NCBI RefSeq assembly: GCF_000182745.2
Contig: NC_016027.1
Coordinates: forward strand, 251,001 to 315,000
Source of the DNA: Komagataeibacter medellinensis NBRC 3288
GTDB lineage: Bacteria; Pseudomonadota; Alphaproteobacteria; Acetobacterales; Acetobacteraceae
Direction: 5' to 3'
DNA length: 64,000 nt
This document shows, in pieces, positions 18,716-27,423 of the stretch. Under the pieces are notes generated by a model. It was not told the DNA's origin. It made no database searches and was given only the letters and a program-made list of their open reading frames with translations. Each line of letters begins with the position of its first letter. Within the stretch, counting starts at the first letter, position 1. Both the position numbers and the translations under genes were made by a program.

Positions 18716-18903
18716 CCGCCCGATTTCATATCTGTGGTTTCAGGCGGGCATGGTGGCCTCCATTGCCCGCATTGTTGTATCTTATTCCCGATCCACCTGC
18801 ATGCGTAAAGGGCAGGGCGGTTGCGCCGGGTGGAAACGGCGCGGCCGCTGTGGCATGAGGGGGCTTGTTCAACGGTAACCGGTCCATATCGGATCGTCCC
18901 GCC

Positions 18904-20397
18904 ATGCAGCAGGGAAGCACGGGTAATGCCCGTCAGGGTTTTTTATTGATGCACATGATGTTTTTTCTGTCTGTGGCCTGCATTCTCATCGTCATGCCCT
19001 TTATTGAACTGGCGGGGATCAGGACAGGCGGCAGTGGCAAGGCTATTCCGCCCCGGCGGGTTTATATCGATATCCTGTGCGCGCTGTTCACGGTTGGTCT
19101 GTTGCTGGCATTGACGGGTAATCCCGTGGTATCCCTGCTTGTGGCGGTGCTGTTTGAGGTCATTTTCGTATCGGTCTCCAACATAAAATATAAAATACTG
19201 GGTGAACCGCTGCTGTTCAGCGATCTTTTTGTGGCCCGGAGTTTTCTGCAGCATCCCAAATTCTACCTGTTTTCCATACCGTGGTATGCACGCGTATTTG
19301 TTGTCGTTTTCCTGCTTTTCCTTGTCGTTGGCGCCTTTTTCTTTGTGGTGCCAGACATTCGGCCCCATCTTGTCGGCATTGCCATGACGGTGCTTGGTCT
19401 GCTGGGCATACATGCCCTGCCTGCAGCCCGTTGGGTGCCGACCCCGGCACTGGAGCAGGATCTGCAGCGCTTCGGCCTGCCGGGCATCACGTTCCTGTAC
19501 TGGCGGCAATGGAAGGCCAGCCCAATCCCGCCTGCCGTCCCCCCCCTGCCGGGCAGCGCTGCTTATGATGCGGTGGTGGTCATACAGTGTGAATCCTTTG
19601 CCGATCCCGCCTGCCTGCCCCTTCCGGCATCGGTGGGGCCAGTTGCCATGCCCGGCCTGACCCAGGCACGCAGGTGGGCGGTTCAGCAGGGGGAACTGCA
19701 GGTCAGCGGGTTTGGTGCCTATACCATGCGTTCGGAATATGGCGTGTTGTACGGGCGCACGGAGGCTGAACTGGGGTTTCGTGCTTTTGACCCGTTCCTG
19801 ACAGCCATGCAGGAAAGTTCCTATGCTTTGCCCAACCGCCTGAAGGGAGCCGGGTATGAAAGTGTTTTCGTACATCCGCATGACATACGCTTCTATAATC
19901 GTAACCTGCTGATGCCCGCCTGCGGATTCGGGCGCATGATCGGCCCCGAAGCCTATGGCCACACAGCCAGTGCCGACATGCCTTATGTGAGTGACATGGC
20001 GCTGGGCAAAAGCATTGAAACCCTTGTCCGTTCAGCGTCGGGACCCATTATGGTCCATGCCGTGACCATGGAGAACCATGGCCCATGGGCCGCCAGTTCA
20101 CAACCGGCACAGGGGCTTGCCAATTACCTGCGCCATCTTGGCAATAGCGACCGCATGCTGCTTGACCTTATGCATGCCCTGTCAGGCATGGACCGGAACA
20201 TCCTGCTTGTTTTCTATGGGGACCATCGACCATCCATCCCCGGTATATTCACGCCCGGTGCCGCGCGTGACGTGCCCTATGTTGCCGTATCCCTTCCCGC
20301 AGGCAGGCCTGATGATCAAGCTGCGTCGCCACCCGTGGCGCTATCCCCAGCCGGTCTTCATGCCCTGATCGTGCAACTGGCCGTAAAACCGGCATAA
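18904..20397 (+). CDS. LTA-synthase/OpgB-like membrane phosphoglycerol transferase
   Basis: About 497 residues. The N-terminal half has about four or five membrane helices (residues 15-180). The C-terminal half is an alkaline-phosphatase-fold sulfatase domain in the periplasm: VVVIQCESFAD (metal Glu), the nucleophile Thr in GAYTMRSEYGVLYG, VHPHD, VTMENHGPW and FYGDHRPS (metal-binding Asp-His). This family moves phosphoglycerol from lipids onto polymers: LTA in Gram-positives, periplasmic glucans (OpgB) or capsule in Gram-negatives. In this cell a glucan acceptor is an inference. A TTG further upstream (18865) and the ATG at 18949 are alternative starts. Confidence 0.8.
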   Translation: MQQGSTGNARQGFLLMHMMFFLSVACILIVMPFIELAGIRTGGSGKAIPPRRVYIDILCALFTVGLLLALTGNPVVSLLVAVLFEVIFVSVSNIKYKILGEPLLFSDLFVARSFLQHPKFYLFSIPWYARVFVVVFLLFLVVGAFFFVVPDIRPHLVGIAMTVLGLLGIHALPAARWVPTPALEQDLQRFGLPGITFLYWRQWKASPIPPAVPPLPGSAAYDAVVVIQCESFADPACLPLPASVGPVAMPGLTQARRWAVQQGELQVSGFGAYTMRSEYGVLYGRTEAELGFRAFDPFLTAMQESSYALPNRLKGAGYESVFVHPHDIRFYNRNLLMPACGFGRMIGPEAYGHTASADMPYVSDMALGKSIETLVRSASGPIMVHAVTMENHGPWAASSQPAQGLANYLRHLGNSDRMLLDLMHALSGMDRNILLVFYGDHRPSIPGIFTPGAARDVPYVAVSLPAGRPDDQAASPPVALSPAGLHALIVQLAVKPA

Positions 20398-20474
20398 AGC
20401 CAACCTGCGCCACACGGTGAGAACGAACACTTTTGCGGCACGCTATGCAGGTCCATCATGCAGGGAGGTGGATC

Positions 20475-20707
20475 ATGCCTCGTGGCGACAAGTCGGCTAT
20501 ACCGACAGGCAGAAGTGCCAGATCGCTCATATTGAGGAAAATTATGAAAACCGGGGCGTGGATGAACACGAAGCCACACGCTATGCCTGGACAATCGTAA
20601 ACCGACAGGACAGGGGCGGCAGGACAAGGCGCACCGATGGTGGCCATGAAAACGGACCGCAGGCGTACGCGAAGGGCCACGGCGGGAACCAGAAAATGGA
20701 GAAATAG
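20475..20707 (+). pseudogene. Frameshifted small conserved protein (MPRGDKS...YTDRQK type)
   Basis: A good ribosome-binding site (AGGGAGG) precedes ATG 20475, which starts MPRGDKSA. A one-base loss near 20498 shifts the reading to YTDRQKCQIAHIEENYENRGVDEHEATRYAWTIVNRQ in the next frame. Together these match a small family common in alphaproteobacteria, often labelled plasmid stabilisation protein, with no proven function. The family identification is from memory of its N-terminal motif. Confidence 0.55.
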
Positions 20708-21280
20708 AATTCGCCTTCAAGAAGACAGATGAGTGTTATTTGAAATAAAACCACGGGACTATGGGGCTTTTAAGAAAGTATCCGTATGTAAATCGGCCTG
20801 TTCACGAGCAAGGTGGAGGGATCGAAGAACCGTTGATTGGCGCGCGTGGTTCCTGATTTCAGGCTTTTGTTGTGCTGATTGACGGTTCTTGGGGTGACTT
20901 TTGATCTGCGTCTTGAGCAGATCGGACGCTGTCGCCAATGGGATAGCTACGCGGCCGCGTTCAACCTCTCGAGGAAGAGGAAGCGGCGCATGTTGTAGAC
21001 GATATTGGCCAAGCCAATCCTCATGGTGGCCCGGGTAATGCCCACGGTCCGGACGAACAATCCCGTCTGCGATTTCTGATCGGCAAAGACATGCTCGACG
21101 CGGGATCGGATGACGGACTTCCCTGCGTTAGAGCGCTGGATATGGCGAGGCATGGGCTTGAGATGCGGCTTTTTCCTGTGAACCTTCGAGACGAAACCCT
21201 CTTTGTCCATGAAGTCCTCATTGGCTTTCGAGCGATACGCGGTGTCGGCCCAAACGCTTGAGGCCGTATTGGTTTTATCG

Positions 21281-21288
21281 AGCAAGCC
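21281..21288. repeat. Target-site duplication of IS256 insertion, left copy
   Basis: AGCAAGCC occurs directly before the IS256 left end and again at 22605-22612 directly after its right end. Copy 1 of the IS5 element has this 8-mer once, which proves a clean insertion with an 8-bp duplication. Confidence 0.95.
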
Positions 21289-22604
21289 GAGACTGTGTAG
21301 AATTTTGTGCGGTGCCATTTTTTCAGGCCATTGGGAAACGATCATCGAACATGATAGCGAGCTGGCATCTGACAGCGTACCATTCGCGCACTGAGCGCTT
21401 CCACTGTGCTGAGGTAGCATTGAGCGCCAGGTAAATCAATTTTGCTGCGGCCTCTTCACTGGGGAAATGGCCGCGGGTGCGCACGGCACGACGGATCTTT
21501 GAGTTCAGGGCCTCAATGGCATTTGTTGTGTAAATCAACCTGCGCACTTCTGGAGGATAATCGAGGAACGGAATGACCTCATTCCATGCCCTGCGCCAAC
21601 TGGGCGCGATGGCCGGGTATTGTCTGCCCAGATCGCTTTCTTCGAACCCGCCGAGGGCTGCCTCGGCCTCTGTGGCGTCCACTGCTGTATAGATTGCCTT
21701 GAGAGCTGTGGCGATGGCCTTGCGGTCCTTGTAGCTGGCAAAGCTCATGGAATGACGCAGCAGATGAACGATACACGTCTGAATGCGGGTTCTGGGGAAG
21801 ACCGCCTCAATGGCCTGCGGAAAGCCCTTCAGCCCGTCGACTACGGCGATCAGGATGTCCTGCACACCCCGATTGCGCAGGTCGCTGAGGACCTTGGCCC
21901 AGAATTTGGCCCCTTCATTCGCCTGGAACCACAGCCCCAGAACGTCCCGTGTGCCGTCAGGCAGGATCGCGAGCGCCACGAAGACAGCCTTGTTCGAGAC
22001 AGTCCCATCACTGCGGATATTGACCCGGATCGCGTCCATGAAGACGATCGGGTAGCAGGGTTCCAGCGGACGGTTCTGCCAGGCGGCGACCTCCTCCATC
22101 ACGGCGTCGGTAATCGCGGAAATGAGGCTCGGGGAGGCCTCAACGCCATAGATTTCTTCAATATGCCCCTGGATTTCGCGGGTTGTCAGACCTCGGGCAT
22201 ACATGCTGATGATCTTGCGGTCGAACTCGGGAAAGCGACGCTGATACTTTGCAATCAACATCGGATCAAACGTACCGTTCCGATCCCGGGGAATATCCAG
22301 AACAACCTTGCCGCTCTGTGTCGTCACGGTCTTCTGGCTATTGCCGTTTCTGCGGTTGGGCGGCTGATTATCCTCAGCAGAGGCGCCATCGGCGCGCTCC
22401 TCATCAAGATGAAGTGTCATCTCCGTGTTGAGCGCCCGCTCCGCCAGAGCCTTCGTCAATTCCGAGAGTATGCCGCTTTTGCCAAACAGGTCGCCCGGTG
22501 AACGACCTTCCATCAGACGGTCCAGAAGATCTTTATCAATGCTCATGCGGGGGCTCCTCTTCGAGCAGATTATCACCGCACCGCACAAAATTCAGGATAG
22601 TCCC
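21289..22604 (-). mobile_element. IS256-family insertion sequence (1316 bp)
   Basis: Complete element. The left end begins GAGACTGTGTAGAATTTTGT and the right end read inward begins GGGACTATCCTGAATTTTGT, giving imperfect inverted repeats of about 25 bp. An 8-bp target duplication, typical for IS256, surrounds it. It carries one intact transposase gene. Confidence 0.95.
21323..22546 (-). CDS. IS256-family (mutator-type) transposase
   Basis: 407 residues from the ATG at 22546, which has GAGGAG 7 bases upstream; an upstream extension is open but reads into the inverted repeat. Family blocks present are VVLDIPRDRNGTFDP, IISMYARGLTTREIQGHIEEIYG, the first Asp in PIVFMDAIRVNIR, the second in IAVVDGLKGFP, CIVHLLRHS and YTTNAIEALNSKIRR with the catalytic Glu. 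Appears functional. Confidence 0.95.
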   Translation of the reverse strand: MSIDKDLLDRLMEGRSPGDLFGKSGILSELTKALAERALNTEMTLHLDEERADGASAEDNQPPNRRNGNSQKTVTTQSGKVVLDIPRDRNGTFDPMLIAKYQRRFPEFDRKIISMYARGLTTREIQGHIEEIYGVEASPSLISAITDAVMEEVAAWQNRPLEPCYPIVFMDAIRVNIRSDGTVSNKAVFVALAILPDGTRDVLGLWFQANEGAKFWAKVLSDLRNRGVQDILIAVVDGLKGFPQAIEAVFPRTRIQTCIVHLLRHSMSFASYKDRKAIATALKAIYTAVDATEAEAALGGFEESDLGRQYPAIAPSWRRAWNEVIPFLDYPPEVRRLIYTTNAIEALNSKIRRAVRTRGHFPSEEAAAKLIYLALNATSAQWKRSVREWYAVRCQLAIMFDDRFPMA

Positions 22605-23497
22605 AGCAAGCCCTCGCGCAGCCTGGCACCATCACTGGCGGCGGCATCCGTCGCTTTCCATTTCCGGATCAGTCGAAACTTTCGATCGATGGAAATATGC
22701 GATTTGTAGCCAAAGAACGGGATGGCGAGGTCCGTGGACGGGAGCGTCCCGTCCTCCTGCCGCTTTGCCTTCGTGAACTTCAGTGTCCATCGCGCATGGC
22801 GATCCTTGTGGGACAACTTGGCAGGCTTGTCCTGCCAGTCCTGCGGAATGCGGCCTTCCCGAAGATCAACTTTCTCCGCGTTGGTATTGCGCTGCTTTGG
22901 CGCCGCCACCAGCGTGGCATCCAGGATCTGGCCGGACATCGGCAGATACCCGGCGTTTCGCAGGGTGGCGTCAAAGCGCTCGAACAGCTTCTGGATGGCG
23001 CCAGCCTCGGTCAGCCGTTCACGGAACAGCCAGACCGTTTTGGCGTCAGGCACCCGGTCCGATAACGCCAGGCCGAGGAAGCGCATGAAGGACAGCCGGT
23101 CGTTGATCAGATACTCCGTTCGCTCGTCGGAGAGATTGTTCAGCGTCTGGATCACCAGGATCTTGAACATCAGCACCGGATCAAACGGGGGACGGCCACC
23201 TTTACTTCCATCCGCATAGGCCAGAGCCCTGTCCAGATCAGGACGGAACACCTCAAAATCCACAGTCCGAGAAAACGCTTCGAGCTGATCGCCAAGGCCA
23301 CTCAAACGGGCTAGTCGCTCGTCCACATCAAAGAAGCCCGGCTGCTTCATGAGCCATTCCCTCAATCATCACAGAAGAGAGGGAATCACACACAGAGGGC
23401 CAGAACCAGGGGTTTTTCGAACCCTCCACCTGGCCCATAGTGCTTCCTTCCATTCCGATGAAAAGATTGCACCATAAAACCCCGGGACCAAACACCT

Positions 23498-24469
23498 AGG
23501 CGAATATTGTGAAAAATCAATGCCGGTCCAGCCTGAAAGCAGGGTGAGCGCGCCCTCCAGGCTTATTTACTGTCTGTAGTCTTCATATTTGGCCCATGCC
23601 TGTGCCGATGTTGGCGCCGTAACGATAGTCAGCAGTGAAAAGATGAGTGGCGTGCCGGACGTACGCCCCTCCGCGCGCGCCTGCGTGCGGATACTGGTCA
23701 CCGTTTTTGCCACACTGGCGCGCGACGGACCGGCAATGAACACACATTCGGCATGGCGGGCAGCGAATTCCTGCCCGCGTGGCGAAGCCCCAGCCTGAAA
23801 CAGCACCGGCGTGCGCTGAGGTGAAGGCTCGGACAGGTGAATGGCATCAAGGGTAAAATAGTCTCCTTCATGCCGGATGGAACGCACCCGCGCCGGATCG
23901 GTAAAGATGCCGCTGGCGCGATCACGTCGCACGGCACCATGCTCCCAACTGCCTTCCCACAGGGCATAGACGACCTGCATGTATTCATCAGCAATATCGT
24001 AACGTGTATCGTGTCCCGGCTGCTGTTTGCGGCCCGTGCCCTTTGCCGCGCTGTTCAGGTAGCCGGTCACGATATTCCACCCGATGCGCCCCTGTGTCAG
24101 GTGGTCCAGCGTGGACATGCGCCGGGCGAAGGGGTACGGGTGCTCATAGGAAAGTGTCGCTGTAAGCCCGAAGCCAAGGTGGCGCGTCACCCCCGCCATG
24201 GCTGAAACGAGCATGGCGGGATCATTGACCGGCACCTGGGCCGCATTGCGTAGGGCGGCATCAGGGCTGCCACCGTACACATCGTACACACCCAGAACAT
24301 CGGCCAGGAAAAGACTGTCGAACAGCCCGCGTTCCAGCAGTCGGGCCAGGTCGGTCCAGTATTGTAGCGTATGATACTGGTCCGAACGGTCGCGCGGGTG
24401 CCGCCACAGGCCGCTGGCCTGATGGGAAACGCAGTTCATATCAAACGCGTTGAGGCGAATTTCTTTCAT
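23498..24469 (-). pseudogene. 5' part of a split NtaA/SnaA-type LLM flavin monooxygenase
   Basis: From ATG 24469 the frame encodes MKEIRLNAFDMNCVSHQASGLWRHP, FLADVLGVYDVYGG, the flavin-site RIGWNIVTGYLNSAA and [21 protein letters not shown]. It is first stopped by TAA at 23569-23567. The same frame then continues with family sequence (ISLEGALTLLSGWTGIDFSQYSP) up to 23498, where similarity ends abruptly. The missing C-terminal 142 residues are found on the opposite strand at 36709-37138 and rejoin exactly in frame at a shared CCTA. The intact enzyme would have used FMNH2 and O2 to cleave a C-S or C-N bond. The gene is last in the minus-strand organosulfur operon, 31 bases after the TonB receptor. 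Confidence 0.9.
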
Positions 24470-24500
24470 GTTTCCAGCCCTGCCCTGCTTCTCATTGAGC

Positions 24501-26792
24501 TTAGTTGAAACCGATGGATGCGCCGACAAACACGCCAAACCCGTCGCCTGGCTGCATGACAGACAACTGCTTGCCCGCCGCCTGATAACCCGGCACAACG
24601 ATTGCCGCATAATGCGTGTTGGCAAGGTTGTTGAAACTTACGAACACTTCACGATGCCGGCGTGGCCAGGAATAGCCGATATTGGCGTTATAGATGTGAT
24701 AGGAAGGCGCGAAATACGCCATGTCATACGATGCCCCCACTTTGGAGGAGACCTGCGCACTGAACCCGGCATAAAACCCGTTGCGCATGTCCAGATGCAC
24801 TTCACCCTGATAGAAATGCTCCGGTATGCCCGGCAGGCGGTTGTGGCCGAATACGGCATCATGTTTATAGCGGAAGTCCTGGTAAGTATAGGCCTGCCGC
24901 AGCGACAGCGTATTACCTGACCATTTCAGTAATTCTGTCTCCAGCGAGAATTCAACCCCCTGGTGCATGGTGGGCGATCCGTTGCCGTAAATGGACGTGC
25001 CCGCCGCAAGCGATTCCGGGGTAGTGACGGTCAGCAATTCGTTATGAACGGAGGAATGGTAGTAGGTCAGGCTCCATTTATTATGGAAGTAATGGCCTGT
25101 GGTGCCGATCTCGAATGTGGTGGCGGTCTGGTTGCGCAGACGGCCAGAAGTCGCGTTCTCGCCCGCTGCCGCCTGTAGCGGGTAGGATGCAGCATTGTAG
25201 TAACTGCCCGCGTAATTGTAATTCCAGTCATTGGGCGGCTGGATACTGCGGCTGACATTGCCGTAAATCTCGACATGACTGTCAGGTTTGTAGCGAAAGC
25301 CGCCACGGGGAATGAAATTGACCGAAGACGTATGCAGGTCGCTGCGGTTGGGATAGGTGACATCAGACGTACGCTTGATGAACGCCAGCGCGCCCGCCGC
25401 CGTAAGCCACAGATTGTGCGCCACTTCGGTATTGTTGCGAAGATGAAAATAGTTTTCCGTTCCGCCATATTTGACATTGCGCAGCAACATGCCATCCGGT
25501 GCCCCGCCAAACACGCTGCTGACACGGATGCGGTTGCGCTGCCAGGCCTCGATATCGCTATAGCTCATGATACCGGCCTGGGTATCGCTACTGTGACCGG
25601 CCAGCACGTCATGGCGATCATAATTGAGCACCCCCGCGATCGTCTTGTACCCCCATATCTGGGACGAGGCGGTGTTCTGGATATCGATCGGCGCGTCCTG
25701 GTAGTTGCCGCCTATTTCTATCTTTGATTTGTCATCAATACGGATAGAGGTCATGGACCCGTAATACTTCGTGCCCGGCTGGATACGGTGCGCGCCCCAT
25801 GCGTAATAAGGTGACTGCGCCTGTTTGGGATCGGACAGGATCTGGTCGCGTGTCAGGTAGCCGGGATAGCCGTTGACCGTCTGCCGGTAGCGAAAGAACG
25901 CGCGGGTGGAGACACGGTCATTGAACTTATATCCAAAATTGGCATTCAGCCCGAAACTGGTAGCTTTGGTATTGTCCTGATAGCCGCTACGGTAAGAATT
26001 GGTGGCACTGATGTAATAGTCAAACTTGCCAAATACCCCACCCGAGCTGAGTTGTTCCTTTACGTAACCAAAGCTGCCTGCCTCCACGCGCGCCTGATAG
26101 CGCTGGGCGTCATAGCCGGTCTGGCTGACGTAATTGATCGCACCGCCGAGTTGCATGCCGCCATAGTCGAACGCATTCGCCCCGCGCAGTACTTCCGTGT
26201 AACGTAGGCCAAGGGGTTCAAACAGTTCATAGGGCGTGCCCGCAGGCGTTGTGACCGGCAGGCCATCGAACATCATGAGCATGCCGGAGCGAAAATAGTT
26301 GGTACCGGTGGCAATGCCCGACCCGCGCACGGACAGGCGTATCCCGTCTCCCCCGCCCGAGGACTGTGCAAATACACCGGGCTGGAAGGACAGTGTATCC
26401 GCACTGGTGAAGTTACGGCCCTTGAGTACTTTCTGCGCATCGATCACGCTGGTTGCCCCCGGTATGGAGGCCAGACGCGCTTCCGCCCGCGCTGCAGGCG
26501 ACAGGCGATGGCGCGAGACGGAAATGATTTCCGGTTGGGGGGCGGCCGCGGCAGGGACTGCCCCGTGGCCTGCGGGGCGATCATGCTGTGCTGCGGGTGT
26601 AGTGTTCCGTACGGGGTGGGCGGGAGCCACATCCGCCGCGAAGGCTGCGGGGGCAAAACCCATAAGATAGGAGCCGACTACCAGTGTCGTGCGATGTGAA
26701 AGAAGGCGGGAGCGAAAGATGGACCTGTCAGACAGGCGGTGTAAGGATATCCGTGCCATTGGGCATAATTCCATGGGTAGATGCATCTGCAT
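24501..26792 (-). CDS. TonB-dependent receptor of the organosulfur operon
   Basis: 763 residues with an N-terminal signal (LVVGSYLMGFAPAAFA). The plug (about 110-240) contains TSADTLSFQPGVFAQ, RLSVRGSGI, FDGLPVTTP and VLRGANAFDYGGMQLGGAINYVSQTG. The barrel ends GFGVFVGASIGFN. Fe-complex-type plugs of this kind also import sulfur compounds in sulfur-starvation loci. Its place inside a sulfonate monooxygenase operon suggests uptake of an organosulfur ligand across the outer membrane (inference). Several in-frame ATGs near the N-terminus make the exact start uncertain. Confidence 0.9.
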   Translation of the reverse strand: MQMHLPMELCPMARISLHRLSDRSIFRSRLLSHRTTLVVGSYLMGFAPAAFAADVAPAHPVRNTTPAAQHDRPAGHGAVPAAAAPQPEIISVSRHRLSPAARAEARLASIPGATSVIDAQKVLKGRNFTSADTLSFQPGVFAQSSGGGDGIRLSVRGSGIATGTNYFRSGMLMMFDGLPVTTPAGTPYELFEPLGLRYTEVLRGANAFDYGGMQLGGAINYVSQTGYDAQRYQARVEAGSFGYVKEQLSSGGVFGKFDYYISATNSYRSGYQDNTKATSFGLNANFGYKFNDRVSTRAFFRYRQTVNGYPGYLTRDQILSDPKQAQSPYYAWGAHRIQPGTKYYGSMTSIRIDDKSKIEIGGNYQDAPIDIQNTASSQIWGYKTIAGVLNYDRHDVLAGHSSDTQAGIMSYSDIEAWQRNRIRVSSVFGGAPDGMLLRNVKYGGTENYFHLRNNTEVAHNLWLTAAGALAFIKRTSDVTYPNRSDLHTSSVNFIPRGGFRYKPDSHVEIYGNVSRSIQPPNDWNYNYAGSYYNAASYPLQAAAGENATSGRLRNQTATTFEIGTTGHYFHNKWSLTYYHSSVHNELLTVTTPESLAAGTSIYGNGSPTMHQGVEFSLETELLKWSGNTLSLRQAYTYQDFRYKHDAVFGHNRLPGIPEHFYQGEVHLDMRNGFYAGFSAQVSSKVGASYDMAYFAPSYHIYNANIGYSWPRRHREVFVSFNNLANTHYAAIVVPGYQAAGKQLSVMQPGDGFGVFVGASIGFN

Positions 26793-26877
26793 GATTATTT
26801 CGTATGTATTTCTTGTTCATTGTCCGACCCCTTAGCGTGTACACATCTGTTTTTATCCTCGGAAATACTCGATATTC

Positions 26878-27417
26878 TTATTTCGGAATGACGCGGCTGT
26901 ACTGCCTGTTGAACCAGACCAGGCCGGGCTGGACCCCATCGACCGCCAGACTGACATCAACCACATGGGCAATGACGATCGTATGGGTTCCCACATCACG
27001 GATTTCACGGATGCGACAGTCAAAACTGGCCAGCGCATCATCCAGCACGGGTGCGCCGGTCGGGCCGGCATGCCAGCGGCCTGCTGCAAAACGCTCCTGC
27101 ATGGAACGCGAACGACTGCTGAAAATATTGGAAAGTTCATGCTGGCCGGCATGCAGGACATTGATGGCCAGTACCCCGTGTTTGAGAATATAGGGATGTG
27201 CCCCCGTGCCACGATTGATACAGACCAGCACGGTAGGCGGCGTGTCCGATACACTGCACACCGCCGATGCCGTGAAGCCATGCGGGCCGTGGGGTCCATC
27301 CGTCGTCACCACCGTGACCGCGCTGGCCAGTGCCGCCATGCCGTTGCGGAAGGCTTCGACAGGCACAGCAGTCACATCCGACTGGTTGTAACCGAACGGT
27401 GCAATCATGTTGTTCAT
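26878..27417 (-). CDS. NAD(P)H:flavin oxidoreductase, monooxygenase partner
   Basis: 179 residues of the flavin reductase-like domain family (HpaC, NtaB, DszD type): FRNGMAALASAVTVVTTDGPHGPHGFTASAVCSVSDTPPTVLVCIN at the N-terminus, HGVLAINVL in the middle and RQYSRVIP at the end. It reduces free FMN for the LLM and DszC-like monooxygenases of the same operon, which have no reductase domain of their own. It begins 6 bases after the MFS gene stops, so the two are co-translated or tightly co-transcribed. Confidence 0.92.
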   Translation of the reverse strand: MNNMIAPFGYNQSDVTAVPVEAFRNGMAALASAVTVVTTDGPHGPHGFTASAVCSVSDTPPTVLVCINRGTGAHPYILKHGVLAINVLHAGQHELSNIFSSRSRSMQERFAAGRWHAGPTGAPVLDDALASFDCRIREIRDVGTHTIVIAHVVDVSLAVDGVQPGLVWFNRQYSRVIPK

Positions 27418-27423
27418 TATTGA

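Larger units (their letters stand above)
20947..23365 (-). pseudogene. IS5 transposase interrupted by an IS256-family insertion
   Basis: The 5' part (from 23365 to 22605, residues 1-254) and the 3' part (from 21288 to 20947) together restore the 364-residue transposase of copy 1. The break lies in the codons for EGLLDKTN and is filled by the complete IS256 element. The protein is inactive, though the element could be mobilised by copy 1. Confidence 0.9.
20815..23427 (-). mobile_element. IS5-family insertion sequence, copy 2, split by IS256
   Basis: Same ends and same 1289-bp length as copy 1 once the 1316-bp IS256 element and its 8-bp target repeat are removed. Differences to copy 1 seen by eye are about three substitutions (for example GTTGTGC for GTCGTGC near the left end). 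Flanking bases are AGGT on the left and ACCT on the right, that is inverted rather than direct repeats. It lies in the same orientation as copy 1, so the pair encloses tpm and the LTA-synthase-like gene. Confidence 0.9.

Noticed and set aside
16158-23427. A proven composite transposon made of the two IS5 copies
   Set aside because: No direct target repeat surrounds the whole unit and the outer flanks do not match, so joint transposition cannot be shown.
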